Below, piece by piece: positions 1-9,436 of a DNA stretch of 45,298 bases. The translations under genes and the position numbers were made by a program. The stretch is from Myceligenerans pegani (GTDB taxonomy: Bacteria; Actinomycetota; Actinomycetes; Actinomycetales; Cellulomonadaceae), in contig NZ_JADBGR010000070.1 in the NCBI RefSeq assembly GCF_014892515.1, forward strand, positions 1 through 45,298. Reading direction: 5' to 3'. The notes beneath the pieces were generated by a model. It was not told the DNA's origin. It made no database searches and was given only the letters and a program-made list of their open reading frames with translations. The first letter of the stretch is position 1, and every line of letters begins with the position of its first letter.

Positions 1-918
1 GCTCGCCCCGACGCCCATGCCGGTGCCTCCCGCGGCGCTGCCGACACCGCCCGCCGAGGTGCCCGTGAAGCCACCCGCCGACGCCGCCTTGACGGCGGTC
101 GCCAGGCTCGCGCCCACGGGAATGGCGGATCCCACGAGCGCCAGGCCGGCCGCGCCGAGCACGAGCGGTGCGACGACGCACTTCATCCCGTGCGCGACGT
201 CGGCCAGTTCCAGGACGAGCGCGCTGCACGTGCCGCACGTGGACAGGTGGCCCTCGATCCGGGCCTTCTCGCGGCGGGACAGGCTGTCGCGGACGTACCC
301 GCCGAGGTGGGGATTCACCGCGCGGCAGGTGTCCGACGGCGCGTGGGTGAGGTGCTGCTGCAGGTAGCCGTCGCGCAGGGCGTCCTTGGCCCGGTACAGG
401 AGCGCGGACACGCCGTTCGGCGTGAGGCCCAGCACGGGGGCGACCTGTGCGGGCTTGAGGTCGTCGACCAGGCAGTACCAGAGCACCTCCCGCCAGCGCT
501 CCGGCAGGCCGAAGTACGCGCGCGAGACCACGGAGCGCTCGAAGCCCTGGAGGGCGGGGTCCTCGGACGAGGCGACCCTGCCGAGTGCGGCCTCGATCTC
601 CGCGTCCTCGGCAGGGCGCATGCGGCTGGCCCCGCGGGAGACGTCGTACGCGCGATGCCGCACCACGGTGTAGAGGTAGGTGCGGAACCCGCTGTCCGGG
701 CCCGCGCCGCGGCGGAGCATCTCGTACAGCTTCGAGAAGGCGTCGGCGACGACGTCCTCGGCGTCGCCGGGCTTCACGTACTGCCGGGCCAGGGCCCGGG
801 CGGCCGCTGCGTGACGCGTGTAGAGCGTGCCGAACGCCTCCCGGTCACCTGACCTGACCTGGAGGATCAACTCGGCATCGCTCGGCGCCTCTCCTGCGCC
901 GCGATCCACTTGCGTCAC
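1..918 (-). CDS. ECF-like RNA polymerase sigma factor with C-terminal anti-sigma-like zinc finger (partial, 3' end off window)
   Basis: Directs RNA polymerase to a subset of promoters. The minus frame is open from a GTG at 918 to the window edge (306 codons, no stop). A sigma-70 region 2 is visible at about residues 15-95 (DREAFGTLYTRHA, GDAEDVVADAFSKLYEML, FRTYLYTVVRHRAYD). Region 4 follows at about 125-185 (LPERWREVLWYCLVDDLKPAQVA, then a helix-turn-helix with LGLTPNGVSALLYRAKDALR). After it comes a zf-HC2-like module (HLGGYVRDSLSRREKARIEG, then HLSTCGTC), a hydrophobic stretch (VVAPLVLGAAGLALVG) and a Gly/Ala/Ser-rich tail. Zinc-binding anti-sigma domains usually sit in separate proteins; here the module is fused in cis. 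An in-frame GTG at 984 would add 22 residues and lies 14 nt after a TATAGT box (999-1004), so the true start could be there. Divergent from the gene at 1117. Confidence 0.85.
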   Translation of the reverse strand, partial: MTQVDRGAGEAPSDAELILQVRSGDREAFGTLYTRHAAAARALARQYVKPGDAEDVVADAFSKLYEMLRRGAGPDSGFRTYLYTVVRHRAYDVSRGASRMRPAEDAEIEAALGRVASSEDPALQGFERSVVSRAYFGLPERWREVLWYCLVDDLKPAQVAPVLGLTPNGVSALLYRAKDALRDGYLQQHLTHAPSDTCRAVNPHLGGYVRDSLSRREKARIEGHLSTCGTCSALVLELADVAHGMKCVVAPLVLGAAGLALVGSAIPVGASLATAVKAASAGGFTGTSAGGVGSAAGGTGMGVGAS

Positions 919-1116
919 GTTGCCAACCTCGCCGCCCTCAGTCTCGTGCTCGCCCGGTGTGGTCTGCCGTCGGCCCCTGAACACACTTGACGGATCAGAC
1001 TATAGGCCCATTGAACCGGAAGGGGGGAGGGTGAAACCACGGATGAAATCGGCCCGGGGGTGGTCTCACCGGCCGGAATATGCGTCATGATGTATCCCCG
1101 TGGGGGTCCAACAAAC

Positions 1117-1884
1117 ATGAGCGAGTCGCAGCAGAAGGCGCGGAATCCTGTCCGCGGCCTGCGTGAACGCTGGCGCGACGAAAGCCTGGCCACGGTGTGG
1201 ATCCGTCCCGGGGACTGGTACCACCCGGCGGTCGAGGCTCTCGTGGAAGCGGTGGCGGAGGGCCGGCCGGTCGGAGGACCGGCCGAGCGGCTCGGTGCTG
1301 CCCGCGCCGCCGTCGGCGCCGGGATCGCCGAGACGCTCGACGACGTCACCGTGCTCTACACGGTCGCCGCGCTGCCGATCCCCCCGCACGTCCTGCGCGC
1401 CGTCGCCGTCGGCTGGGTCGCGGAACACGAGCGCGTGCCCCTCCGGGTGACGGCGCACGACCCGGCGACCGGCCTGCCCACCGGCGAATACCTCGCCGAG
1501 CGCCTGCGCGAGACCTACGGCGCCGCACAACGCGACGGGACCCGGGTCACCACGACACACTGTCTGCTCCTGCTCGACGTCGGCCTCGACGATCTCGACA
1601 CCTGGCAGCGCCTCGCGCGGTCCGCGGCGATCGGGCGCACCCTGCACCAGGTCTTCGGCGAGGGACATCCGATGGCGGCGCTCACGGACGCCACCTACGC
1701 TGTGCTGTGCGAGCGCGGGAGGGCGACAGCGGACATGGGGCAGGCGCTCCGCCGCGTCGTCGAGCACAACGCCGAGGTGCTGGGGCTGACCGCCGAGGTG
1801 CGGCGTCCCACGCGGGTCTGGCTGGAACGGCTGCCCGACACCCACGAGGCGGCGATCATGCTGCTGACGCACCTGAGCCGGTGA
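1117..1884 (+). CDS. hypothetical protein with degenerate GGDEF-like region
   Basis: 255-residue soluble protein with no signal peptide or membrane segment. I chose the ATG at 1117 (MSESQQKARN); the upstream ATG at 1060 would add a run of residues unlike a protein start. The segment TGLPTGEYLAERLRE at about residues 130-145 resembles the DPLTGLPNRRYLxERL start of diguanylate cyclase domains. It is followed by a hydrophobic strand (HCLLLLDV) and a later strand (MAALTDATYAVLCERG), as in a GGDEF fold. The GGDEF catalytic loop itself is absent, so cyclase activity is not expected. The N-terminal 90 residues (WIRPGDWYHPAVEALVEAV) match nothing I recognise. It is divergent from the sigma factor, so the two may share regulation. 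Function unknown; the fold assignment is inference. Confidence 0.72.
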   Translation: MSESQQKARNPVRGLRERWRDESLATVWIRPGDWYHPAVEALVEAVAEGRPVGGPAERLGAARAAVGAGIAETLDDVTVLYTVAALPIPPHVLRAVAVGWVAEHERVPLRVTAHDPATGLPTGEYLAERLRETYGAAQRDGTRVTTTHCLLLLDVGLDDLDTWQRLARSAAIGRTLHQVFGEGHPMAALTDATYAVLCERGRATADMGQALRRVVEHNAEVLGLTAEVRRPTRVWLERLPDTHEAAIMLLTHLSR

Positions 1885-1900
1885 CGATGCGACGCTGAAC

Positions 1901-1943
1901 CGCCGAGTCCACCCCGCGCGGACCGGGCGGGGCGGACTCGGCG
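1901..1943. terminator. stem-loop between convergent genes
   Basis: Arms CGCCGAGTCC-A-CCCCGC and GCGGGG-C-GGACTCGGCG pair with one internal A/C mismatch around a short loop. It lies just after the stop at 1884 and before the convergent DUF1540 stop at 1974, so it can serve both strands. There is no U-tract, which is usual for high-GC actinobacteria. Confidence 0.6.
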
Positions 1944-1973
1944 GGGCGGGCACGCGGACTCGGCGAAGCGAGT

Positions 1974-2282
1974 TCAGCGCGTCTCGAAGGTGAGGCAGTC
2001 CGCGTGGCTCGGGTCCTCGGGGCCCGCACCGACGCGGATCGAGCCGGCGGTGCACTCCAGGTGCTCGTTGTGCAGGCACTCCGCGCGCTGGCAGGCACCC
2101 ACGTGGGCGATGACCTTCTCCAGGCCGCCCTTGGTGCTCAGCGGGATGAACGTCGCACACTCCGCGTCGCCGGAATGTCCGGCGATGGTGACGGCACCGG
2201 CGTGGCAGCCGTGGTCGTGGTTGTAGCCGCAGCCCTCCACCGAGCATTCGGCGACCTCGGGCATCTCCATCAACGTGCTCAT
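1974..2282 (-). CDS. DUF1540 domain protein, Cys-rich, small
   Basis: 102 residues starting MSTLMEMPEVAECS. The start is the ATG at 2282, preceded by GGAGACAAGC, a good ribosome binding site. Two copies of the DUF1540 cysteine pattern are visible: CSVEGCGYNHDHGCHAGAVTI near the N-terminus and CQRAECLHNEHLECTAGSIRV near the C-terminus, each with the spaced cysteines and an asparagine/histidine core that suggests metal binding. A further Cys-containing stretch (GDAECATFIP, ADCLTF) follows each. The family is of unknown function and occurs in Actinobacteria and Firmicutes. It is convergent with the gene at 1117 and monocistronic. Metal binding is inferred from the cysteines only. Confidence 0.82.
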   Translation of the reverse strand: MSTLMEMPEVAECSVEGCGYNHDHGCHAGAVTIAGHSGDAECATFIPLSTKGGLEKVIAHVGACQRAECLHNEHLECTAGSIRVGAGPEDPSHADCLTFETR

Positions 2283-2477
2283 GCTTGTCTCCCCGGTGCG
2301 GACGGCACGCCAGGGCGGTTCCCGGGCGTTCCGTGGTAACCCGACAAACATATTCCAGAATCTCTGGATCGGATAGCCAGGAAAGGCTTACCTGAACATT
2401 GTCCGGAACTCCGTGGCGGCTAATATTATTTAGGAAACAATTGCATCAGGAAAATCCCGGGCGGATGCCGTCAGGGC

Positions 2478-2948
2478 TCAGCCGCGGTCGCCGCGGTGCG
2501 GCCGCCAGAGCACCAGCGCGCCGGACGTCCGCGCACGTCGGACGCCCTCGGACCGCTCCACCACCGTCTCCTCGACGTGGATCTCACCGCGCCGCACGCG
2601 GCGCCCGCGAGGCACCACCACCACGTCACCGCTCGTTCCGGCGGCGAAAACCCGTCCGGTCTGCTGCAGCTGCACGAGCGCGTCCTCGAGTCGCTCCTCC
2701 AGCATCGACACGTGAGCCTCGAGATCGAGGATGCGCTTGATGCCCGCGAGGTTGATGCCCTCCCCCTGGGCGAGTTCCTGGACCTGTCGTAGCCGGGCGA
2801 CGTCGCGCAACGAGTAGCGGCGGCCCCGCCCGCGCGTGCGCCGCGGCACGACCAGCCCCAGCCGGTCGTACTGCCGCAGGGTCTGCGGGTGCATGCCCGA
2901 GAGCTCGGCCGCCTGGGAGACGGTGAACATGGGCGCGTCGTCGGCCAC
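2478..2948 (-). CDS. hspR: HspR, MerR-family heat-shock repressor
   Basis: Autoregulatory repressor of the dnaK operon that binds HAIR sites together with DnaK. 156 residues with an N-terminal MerR helix-turn-helix (FTVSQAAELSGMHPQTLRQY, then DRLGLVVPRRTRGRGRRYSL) and a coiled-coil region (ILDLEAHVSMLEERLEDALVQLQQ). The C-terminal 55 residues are Arg/Val-rich and not conserved to my eye. It is the last gene of the operon, 9 nt after dnaJ. Two HAIR operators lie upstream of dnaK (6668-6686 and 6730-6748), which fits the known feedback circuit. Confidence 0.95.
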   Translation of the reverse strand: MADDAPMFTVSQAAELSGMHPQTLRQYDRLGLVVPRRTRGRGRRYSLRDVARLRQVQELAQGEGINLAGIKRILDLEAHVSMLEERLEDALVQLQQTGRVFAAGTSGDVVVVPRGRRVRRGEIHVEETVVERSEGVRRARTSGALVLWRPHRGDRG

Positions 2949-2957
2949 GCGTTCTCC

Positions 2958-3950
2958 CTACCCCTTCGCCCGTTCCGTCAGGTCCGCGCGCGGATCGGTG
3001 CCGTCGCTCGCCGCCGCGAACGCGTCCAGCGCTTCCCGGGCGGTCTTGCTCAGCTTCTGCGGGACGACCACCTGGACGGTCACGAGCAGGTCACCCGTGC
3101 CGCGCGCGGTGTGCGCGCCGCGGCCCTTGGCCCGCAGCACCTTGCCCGACGGCGTCCCGGCGGGCAGCTTCAGCTTCACCGTCTCGCCCGACGGCGTCGG
3201 GACCTCCACCGTGGCGCCCAAGGTCGCCTCCGGGAAGGTCACGGGCAGCGTGAGACGCACGTTCGCGCCGTCGAGCCGGAACACCGGGTGCTCGGTGACG
3301 TGCACGGTGATCAGGAGGTCACCGGCCTCGCCGCCGCCGGTGCCCGGCCGGCCCTTACCCCGGAGCCGGATCTTCTGGCCGTCGTTGACCCCGGCGGGGA
3401 TCCTCGCCGTGAGCGTGCGGCCGTCGACCGTCAGGTCGACCGTGGCGCCCTCCAGGGCGGTGCGGAACGGCAGCGTGGTCGCCGCCTGCACGTCCGCACC
3501 GCGCTCCGGCGCGCGGAACCCGGCCGGCGCGCCGGCACCGCCGAACATGCCGCCCAGGATGTCCTCGAAACCGGCGGCACCCTGTCCGGCGCCGGGCCCG
3601 GTGCGCGAGTAGCGTACGCGCGGACCCGCGCCGCCACCGCCGAACATCGCCCCGAGGATGTCCTCGAAGCCGTTCGCCCCGCCACCGCCGGGACCGGCCG
3701 AGAAGCGGGCGCCACCGGCCATGGCGCGGATCGCGTCGTACTGACGGCGCTGCTCGGGATCCGAGAGCACCGCGTACGCCTCACCGATCGCCTTGAACCT
3801 GGCCTCTGCCTGCTCGTCGCCCTTGTTCTGGTCCGGATGGTACGTCCGGGCCAGTTTCCGGTAGGCCTTCTTGATCGCCGCGTCGTCGGCGTCCTTGGGG
3901 ACGCCGAGCTCGGCGTAGAAGTCCTTCTCCATCCAGTCCTGACCGGTCAC
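2958..3950 (-). CDS. dnaJ: DnaJ-family co-chaperone lacking the zinc-finger domain
   Basis: Stimulates DnaK ATPase and delivers clients. 330 residues from a GTG at 3950, preceded by CGGAGGT; an internal ATG 6 codons later is an alternative start. The J domain covers residues 7-75 with HPD at 38-40. A Gly/Phe-rich linker follows, holding two near-duplicate blocks ([15 protein letters not shown] and [15 protein letters not shown]). The chain then runs straight into the C-terminal beta-sandwich client-binding domains ([53 protein letters not shown]). No CxxCxGxG repeats are present, so this is a class II (CbpA-like) architecture. It lies 61 nt after grpE and 9 nt before hspR. Confidence 0.93.
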   Translation of the reverse strand: MTGQDWMEKDFYAELGVPKDADDAAIKKAYRKLARTYHPDQNKGDEQAEARFKAIGEAYAVLSDPEQRRQYDAIRAMAGGARFSAGPGGGGANGFEDILGAMFGGGGAGPRVRYSRTGPGAGQGAAGFEDILGGMFGGAGAPAGFRAPERGADVQAATTLPFRTALEGATVDLTVDGRTLTARIPAGVNDGQKIRLRGKGRPGTGGGEAGDLLITVHVTEHPVFRLDGANVRLTLPVTFPEATLGATVEVPTPSGETVKLKLPAGTPSGKVLRAKGRGAHTARGTGDLLVTVQVVVPQKLSKTAREALDAFAAASDGTDPRADLTERAKG

Positions 3951-4011
3951 GGCACCTCCGTCTGCGGTGGTCGGGCGGTGGTGGGGCCGGGCCGGCCCCA
4001 CCACCTGGGAG

Positions 4012-4746
4012 TCACTCGGGGCCGACGACGCCGACGCGCGCCGCGCGCACGACCTTCTCGCCGATCCGGTACCCGGGCTCGACGACGAGGTTCACCGTGG
4101 TGCTGGTGGCCTCGGCGTCGGTGTTGTGCATGAGTGCGTCGTGCACCTGCGGGTCGAACTCCTCACCCACCTGGCCGAAGCGCTCGACCCCGAACTTGGC
4201 GAGGGACTGGTCCAGCTTCTCCGCGATGGCGGCCATCGGGCCGCTCAGCTCGCCGTGCTGCTTCGCCCGCTCGACGTCGTCGAGCACCGGGAGCAGCGCG
4301 GCCAGCACGTCCTGCACGCCCCGCTCCCGCGCGATCTCCTGGTCGCGCAGGGCACGGTTGCGGTAGTTCGTGAAGCTCGCACGCTCCCGCTGGAGCGCGT
4401 CGAGGTGCTGCGCCGCCTCCGCCTTGGCGGCGAGCACCGCGGCGTCCTCCTCGGCCTCGCCGGACGGCTCGAAGTCGAGCGCCTCCAGCGGGTCGGTGGC
4501 GTCGGGCTCGTTCCCACCGGGCTCGTTCCCACCGGGGTGGTTCTCGGCGGGTTCGTTCTCTGCGGGTTCGTTCCCGGCGGCTCCGTCGTCGGAGGGCCCG
4601 CTGCCGGCGGAGGCACCCGCCGCAGCGGCACCGGGCTCGCGCGGCGTGCCGGCCTCGGGGTCGATCCTGCGCTTGTCGGTGAACTCGAACGGGCGCCCGC
4701 CCGAGCCCTCGGGCTCGGGTGAGGCCTGCGGCGTCTGCTCGGTCAC
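4012..4746 (-). CDS. grpE: GrpE nucleotide exchange factor
   Basis: Exchanges ADP for ATP on DnaK. 244 residues. The first ~95 are disordered and acidic, with a run of NEP pentapeptide-like repeats ([20 protein letters not shown]). A long helix follows ([23 protein letters not shown]), then the GrpE core ([31 protein letters not shown]) and the beta-wing at the C-terminus ([40 protein letters not shown]). Its ATG overlaps the dnaK stop by 4 nt (ATGA), which implies translational coupling. The N-terminal repeat has 15-nt periodicity at the DNA level. Confidence 0.95.
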   Translation of the reverse strand: MTEQTPQASPEPEGSGGRPFEFTDKRRIDPEAGTPREPGAAAAGASAGSGPSDDGAAGNEPAENEPAENHPGGNEPGGNEPDATDPLEALDFEPSGEAEEDAAVLAAKAEAAQHLDALQRERASFTNYRNRALRDQEIARERGVQDVLAALLPVLDDVERAKQHGELSGPMAAIAEKLDQSLAKFGVERFGQVGEEFDPQVHDALMHNTDAEATSTTVNLVVEPGYRIGEKVVRAARVGVVGPE

Positions 4747-6614
4747 TTCTTGTCGCCCTCGTCGTCCACGATCTCGGCGTCGACGACGTCGTCGTCGGCC
4801 GCCGGCTTCGGCTCGCCACCCGCCGGGGCGCCGTCGGCGCCCGGCTGGCCGCCCTCGGACTCGGCCGCGGAGTACAGCGCCTGGCCGATCTTCTGGGAGG
4901 ACGCGCCCAGCTTCTCGTAGGCGGACTTCACCGCCTCGGCGTCCTCGCCCTCCAGGGCGGTCTTCACCCCGGCGATGTCGGCCTCCACCTCGGAGACCAC
5001 GTCGGCCGGAAGCTTGTCGCGGTTGTCCGCGACCTGCTTCTCCATGGAGTACGCGAAGGCCTCGGCCTGGTTGCGCGTGTCCGCCTCCTCGCGACGCTTC
5101 TTGTCCTCCTCGGCGTGCGCCTCGGCGTCCTTGACCATGCGGTCGATGTCCTCCTTGGGGAGGGCCGAGCCGCCGGTGATCTTCATGGACTGCTCCATGC
5201 CGGTGCCGCGGTCCTTCGCGGACACGTGCACGATGCCGTTCGCGTCGATGTCGAACGTGACCTCGATCTGCGGCACGCCGCGCGGGGCCGGGGCGATGCC
5301 GGTCAGCTCGAAGACGCCCAGCGGCTTGTTGTCGCGGGTGAACTCGCGCTCGCCCTGGAACACCTGGATCGCCACGGACGGCTGGTTGTCGTCCGCCGTG
5401 GAGAAGACCTCGCTGCGCTTGGTCGGGATCGCGGTGTTGCGCTCGATGAGGCGCGTCATGACACCGCCCTTGGTTTCGATGCCGAGCGACAGCGGGGTCA
5501 CGTCGATGAGCAGGACGTCCTTGCGGTCGCCCGAGATGACGCCGGCCTGCAGCGCGGCGCCGACGGCCACGACCTCGTCCGGGTTCACGCCCTTGTTGGG
5601 CTCCTTGCCGCCAGTGAGCTCCTTGACGACCTCGGTCACGGCCGGCATGCGGGTGGAACCGCCCACGAGCACGACGTGGTCGATGTCCGACACCGAGATG
5701 CCCGCGTCGCGGATCACGGCGTGGAACGGCTGCTTGGTGCGGTCGATGAGGTCCTGCGTCATCTGCTGGAACTGCGCCCGCGTGAGCTTCTCGTCCAGGT
5801 GGATGGGGCCGTTCTCGCTCATCGACAGGTACTGCATCGAGATGTTCGTGCTCGTCGCGGACGAGAGCTCCTTCTTCGCCTGCTCGGCGGCCTCACGGAG
5901 GCGCTGCAGGGCGATCTTGTCCTTGGACAGGTCGACGCCCTCGGAGTTCTTCACCTGCTTGATCAGGTGCTCGACGATGCGCTGGTCCCAGTCGTCGCCG
6001 CCCAGGCGGTTGTCACCGGAGGTGGCGCGCACCTGGATGGTGGAGAAGTCGTCCTCGTCCTTGCCGACCTCGAGCAGGGAGACGTCGAACGTGCCGCCGC
6101 CCAGGTCGAAGACGAGGATCAGCTCGTCCTCCTTGCCCTTGTCCAGGCCGTAGGCGAGGGCGGCCGCGGTCGGCTCGTTGACGATGCGCTGCACCTTGAG
6201 GCCCGCGATCTGGCCGGCGTCCTTCGTGGCCTGGCGCTCGGCGTCGTTGAAGTACGCCGGGACGGTGATGACGGCCTCGGTGACCGGCTCGCCGAGGTAC
6301 TCCTCCGCGTCGCGCTTGAGCTTGCCCAGGATGCGGGCGGAGATCTCCTGCGCGGTGTACGTCTTCTCGTCGATGTCCTGCGACCAGTCCGTGCCCATGT
6401 GGCGCTTGACCGACGAGATGGTGCGGTCGACGTTGGTGACGGCCTGACGCTTCGCGACCTCGCCCACCAGGACCTCACCGGTCTTGGAGAAGGCGACGAC
6501 GGACGGCGTCGTGCGCGAGCCCTCCGCGTTCGCGATGACGGTGGGCTCGCCGCCCTCCAGGACGGCGACCACCGAGTTGGTGGTGCCCAGGTCGATACCG
6601 ACGGATCGGGACAT
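4743..6614 (-). CDS. dnaK: DnaK, Hsp70 chaperone
   Basis: ATP-driven cytosolic chaperone, and co-repressor with HspR. 623 residues from the ATG at 6614 ([20 protein letters not shown]), which follows GAAGGAGAAAGAC. The ATPase domain covers residues 1-360 with the phosphate-1 signature [40 protein letters not shown]-type (here [18 protein letters not shown]) and [13 protein letters not shown]. The substrate domain contains [20 protein letters not shown] and ends in the helical lid. The C-terminus is [13 protein letters not shown], close to the usual Hsp70 EIV(D)D tail. First gene of the operon. Confidence 0.98.
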   Translation of the reverse strand: MSRSVGIDLGTTNSVVAVLEGGEPTVIANAEGSRTTPSVVAFSKTGEVLVGEVAKRQAVTNVDRTISSVKRHMGTDWSQDIDEKTYTAQEISARILGKLKRDAEEYLGEPVTEAVITVPAYFNDAERQATKDAGQIAGLKVQRIVNEPTAAALAYGLDKGKEDELILVFDLGGGTFDVSLLEVGKDEDDFSTIQVRATSGDNRLGGDDWDQRIVEHLIKQVKNSEGVDLSKDKIALQRLREAAEQAKKELSSATSTNISMQYLSMSENGPIHLDEKLTRAQFQQMTQDLIDRTKQPFHAVIRDAGISVSDIDHVVLVGGSTRMPAVTEVVKELTGGKEPNKGVNPDEVVAVGAALQAGVISGDRKDVLLIDVTPLSLGIETKGGVMTRLIERNTAIPTKRSEVFSTADDNQPSVAIQVFQGEREFTRDNKPLGVFELTGIAPAPRGVPQIEVTFDIDANGIVHVSAKDRGTGMEQSMKITGGSALPKEDIDRMVKDAEAHAEEDKKRREEADTRNQAEAFAYSMEKQVADNRDKLPADVVSEVEADIAGVKTALEGEDAEAVKSAYEKLGASSQKIGQALYSAAESEGGQPGADGAPAGGEPKPAADDDVVDAEIVDDEGDKK

Positions 6615-6667
6615 GTCTTTCTCCTTCGCAGGGCCGACGGCGACCGGGGCGGCCGTCGTCGCACGGG

Positions 6668-6686
6668 TTGAGTCTGCTGCACTCAA
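6668..6686. promoter_or_regulatory. HAIR operator 1 (HspR site)
   Basis: TTGAGT-N7-ACTCAA, a perfect match to the core of the HAIR consensus (CTTGAGT-N7-ACTCAAG). It overlaps the last bases of the inferred dnaK -10 box, so bound HspR would block RNA polymerase. Confidence 0.93.
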
Positions 6687-6713
6687 CTTAGGTCCCCGAC
6701 CACCCTCTGGCAA
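6685..6713 (-). promoter_or_regulatory. dnaK operon promoter
   Basis: On the minus strand: -35 TTGCCA (6713-6708), 17-bp spacer, -10 TAAGTT (6690-6685). HAIR 1 begins within the -10 box. Predicted by inspection only. Confidence 0.6.
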
Positions 6714-6729
6714 GCCGACGGGCCCGAAG

Positions 6730-6748
6730 TTGAGTCTGTATGGCTCAA
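6730..6748. promoter_or_regulatory. HAIR operator 2 (HspR site)
   Basis: TTGAGT-N7-GCTCAA, one base from a perfect inverted repeat. Its centre is 62 bp upstream of HAIR 1, roughly six helical turns, which would allow cooperative or looped binding. Confidence 0.88.
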
Positions 6749-6795
6749 CTTCAGGCCCGTGGTCGGTATTCCCCGCGGTCACGACGCCCCGGTCG

Positions 6796-9345
6796 TCACC
6801 CGGACCGCTCGATGCCGTCCTCCGCGGTCTCCCTCTCCGCGGTCTCCCTCTCCGCGGTCTCCCTCTCCGCGGTCTCCCTCTCGGCGGCCTCTGTCTCGGC
6901 GGCCTCCGTCGTAGCGGGTTCCGGGTCCGGGTCCCAGGGGCCCGTGGGCGGTGGCAGCAGCGGCGGAGGAAGCCGCACCCCGGAGCGGGACGGCAGCGGC
7001 TTCGCGGCCGCGGACCCAGCGGCCCCGGACTCCGCAGGCCCGGAACCGCCGGACCCCACCCCTGTCCCGGACCCCGCTCCTGAACCCGCGCCTGCCCCTG
7101 GGTCCTCCGCATACGGACCCGTCGGCGCCGGTACGCCTACGGCCCCCGACCCGGGGTGCGCGGACCGTTCCGGCGTGTCCTGCGCGAGCGCCCGGCGCGC
7201 CCGGCGCCGTCGTGCACGGATCACCAGCCAGATCGTGAGCAGGCCCGCGCCGAGCACGAGCACCACCAGGAGGATGCCGACCCACCGGGCGAGATCCACG
7301 AGCCGCACGGTCTGCTCGGCTCCCGCGGCCGCCTCGTCGAGGCGGCCCGCGTCGAGGTCCCGCACGGCGCCGTCGGCCGCGTCGCCGGCGAACAACAGCG
7401 ACTCGGCGAGCTCCGTGACCGGGTCACGCTCCGCGCGCACCCTCTGGACGGCGTCGCTCACCTGTTCGGTCACGTCGGCGACGCGGGGCATCGTCTCGAC
7501 GAGGTCGGCGTAGTCGAGGCCGGTGGAGGCCTCCTCGTACTCCTCCCGCGCGTCGGAGGGGGCGGGGAATCCCGCTGCCGCGGCGGCCTCCTGGATGCGG
7601 CGGGCGGCCTCGGGGGTGTCGCCGATCGCCTTGCGCGCCTCGGCGGCGCGGCCGAACTCCCACGACGTCATCCGGATGCGCACGCCCTGCGGGGGCTCCC
7701 ACTCGCCGTCGGCCTCGTCGAGGGCGAAGTACTGCTCGCGCTCCTTCGCCCGCTTGGGCAGCTGCTTCTTCTCCTTGTCGGTGAGGACCCAGGTCGCGAA
7801 CGTCTTCTGGGCGTCCTCGACGCCGGCGCGGTCCTCCAGGAGGTCGAGCAGGCGACGCCAGTCGGGCTTGCCCCAGACGTGCTTGTCGCCGGGCTGCTCG
7901 TAGGCGGACTCCCCTTCCAGCAGGGCGGAGACGAGCTCGGTGAACTCCTCGTCGTCGAGGTCCGCCACGAGCTTCTCGAACGTTGCCGGAGCCGCCGCGT
8001 AGGCGTAGTCCTCGACCGCGTAGTCGACGTCCCTGAAGTCGCGCGTGAGGTTCGTCCAGGTGTTCAGCGCCAGCGCGCCGTCAGCGTCGCGGGCGACGTC
8101 GGGCCGCTCGACCTTCCCGCCGGTCCGCTCCACGACACGACGCGCGATGGCCTCGGTGAGGCCCTCGATGAGCCAGCGGCCCTCGAGGGTCTCGCCGTTC
8201 ACCCAGGTGTGCGTCAGCTCGTGGTAGAAGAGCTGCTCGTCGAGGTCCTCCCCGATGACGATCTCCTCCTGCTGGTCGTCGTACCAGGCGAACCCGACCA
8301 CCTCTGGCGAGACGTCCTCCCGGATCTCCTTCAGGCCGCCCGGCCAGTCCTGGCCCACGATCTCCTCCACCACGGGCAGGCCGTCGGTGAGCCGCTTCTT
8401 GACGAACGTCGTCCACTTGGTGTCGCCCGGGAAGCTGAGCAGCGTGAGCTCCTCGCCACCGACCTCGACGCGTGTCGTGTCGGCCTGGTCCGGGTTGCGC
8501 AGCGAGACGGGCGACCAGATGCCGTACTCGTCCGTCACCGAGCTCGTGGACCAGGTCCTCCTGCCGTCCGACCGCTCCTCGGTGAACTCGCCCGCCAGGT
8601 TGGTGAACTCCATCGCCTCGGGCGCCACGACCTCGACGCTCACCGAGCCCGGGTCGCCGATGGCCTGGGTCGCGAAGGTCGCGTACCCCTTGCCGACGCG
8701 GGTGTAACCCTTCGACCGGATCGGGTCGCCGGGGATCGTGTAGCTCCAGTCGATGGTGCGGCTCTGCCCGTACCGGAGGTTCGAGAACGAGGTGGTCGCC
8801 CAGGTCGTGAACTCGTCCTCCGTGGGCTCGAAGCGCACGGGCAACGACTGGCCGGCGCTGGTCGCCCGGACGTTCCGGGCCCCCTTCGGGACCGGGATCC
8901 CGTAGGAGTTCCAGAAGTAGTACATGAGGCCCTGGTCGGGCTTGACGTTCCGGATGGTCGTGCGGACCGTCGCCTTCACGGTCCGGCTGCCGCCGTCGTA
9001 CACGTAGCGGCTGTGCGACGACTCGGCCAGCCCGTCGGCGATCAGGGCGGGCATCCTGGCGCCCGCCACAGCGGTCTGCGGTGCGGCGGTCCGCGGTGCG
9101 GCGGGCGGCGCGGGCTCCGGGCCGGCCACCGCACCTCGCACCGCAACGCCGGCCGACGGCGGCGGCGCGGCGAGCGGCGCCGTCGCGTCCGCCGCCCCCA
9201 CGGCCGTGGCAGGTGGCGCCGCCGGTACGACGACGGCTGTCCCGCACACGACGACGGCGGCCACCACGCGGGCCACCGCCTTCGCCGCCGCGGAAGCGGA
9301 ATTCCTGGTGCCCTGGCCCATCTGCGGTTGCCCACCCGTCCTCAC
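6796..9345 (-). CDS. membrane-anchored extracellular gluzincin-type metallopeptidase
   Basis: 849 residues. An N-terminal export signal ([17 protein letters not shown], then an Ala/Pro linker) precedes a large extracellular region and one membrane helix at about 686-710 ([21 protein letters not shown]), followed by RARRRR as the cytoplasmic stop-transfer. The zinc site is YHELTHTW (H375, E376, H379), with E398 exactly 18 residues after the last His ([10 protein letters not shown]), the gluzincin arrangement. The N-terminal ectodomain ([29 protein letters not shown]) looks like a beta-sandwich. The cytoplasmic tail is Gly/Ser/Pro-rich and ends in ETAER pentapeptide repeats. The start is GTG 9345 or, equally possible, ATG 9321. 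The substrate is unknown and I cannot assign a MEROPS family with certainty. Confidence 0.85.
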   Translation of the reverse strand: MRTGGQPQMGQGTRNSASAAAKAVARVVAAVVVCGTAVVVPAAPPATAVGAADATAPLAAPPPSAGVAVRGAVAGPEPAPPAAPRTAAPQTAVAGARMPALIADGLAESSHSRYVYDGGSRTVKATVRTTIRNVKPDQGLMYYFWNSYGIPVPKGARNVRATSAGQSLPVRFEPTEDEFTTWATTSFSNLRYGQSRTIDWSYTIPGDPIRSKGYTRVGKGYATFATQAIGDPGSVSVEVVAPEAMEFTNLAGEFTEERSDGRRTWSTSSVTDEYGIWSPVSLRNPDQADTTRVEVGGEELTLLSFPGDTKWTTFVKKRLTDGLPVVEEIVGQDWPGGLKEIREDVSPEVVGFAWYDDQQEEIVIGEDLDEQLFYHELTHTWVNGETLEGRWLIEGLTEAIARRVVERTGGKVERPDVARDADGALALNTWTNLTRDFRDVDYAVEDYAYAAAPATFEKLVADLDDEEFTELVSALLEGESAYEQPGDKHVWGKPDWRRLLDLLEDRAGVEDAQKTFATWVLTDKEKKQLPKRAKEREQYFALDEADGEWEPPQGVRIRMTSWEFGRAAEARKAIGDTPEAARRIQEAAAAAGFPAPSDAREEYEEASTGLDYADLVETMPRVADVTEQVSDAVQRVRAERDPVTELAESLLFAGDAADGAVRDLDAGRLDEAAAGAEQTVRLVDLARWVGILLVVLVLGAGLLTIWLVIRARRRRARRALAQDTPERSAHPGSGAVGVPAPTGPYAEDPGAGAGSGAGSGTGVGSGGSGPAESGAAGSAAAKPLPSRSGVRLPPPLLPPPTGPWDPDPEPATTEAAETEAAERETAERETAERETAERETAEDGIERSG
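6821..6910. repeat. 15-bp tandem repeat in a coding region
   Basis: Four perfect 15-bp units (6821-6880), then two diverged ones to 6910, at the 3' end of the metallopeptidase gene. They encode ETAER repeats in the cytoplasmic tail. The unit is a multiple of three, so copy-number changes keep the frame. Confidence 0.95.
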
Positions 9346-9436
9346 GCTCGTGCCGCCCCGGCGCGAATCGGCGGGGCGGTCGGCATGAAGACTCGCCGCC
9401 CTCGCTCGTCCGGGTCAAGCCAGATTGCGCGGCCCT

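Noticed and set aside
4719-6671. A 650-codon open frame antisense to dnaK
   Set aside because: A known artefact opposite dnaK in high-GC genomes; the translation is Val/Leu/Arg/Asp-biased without domains.
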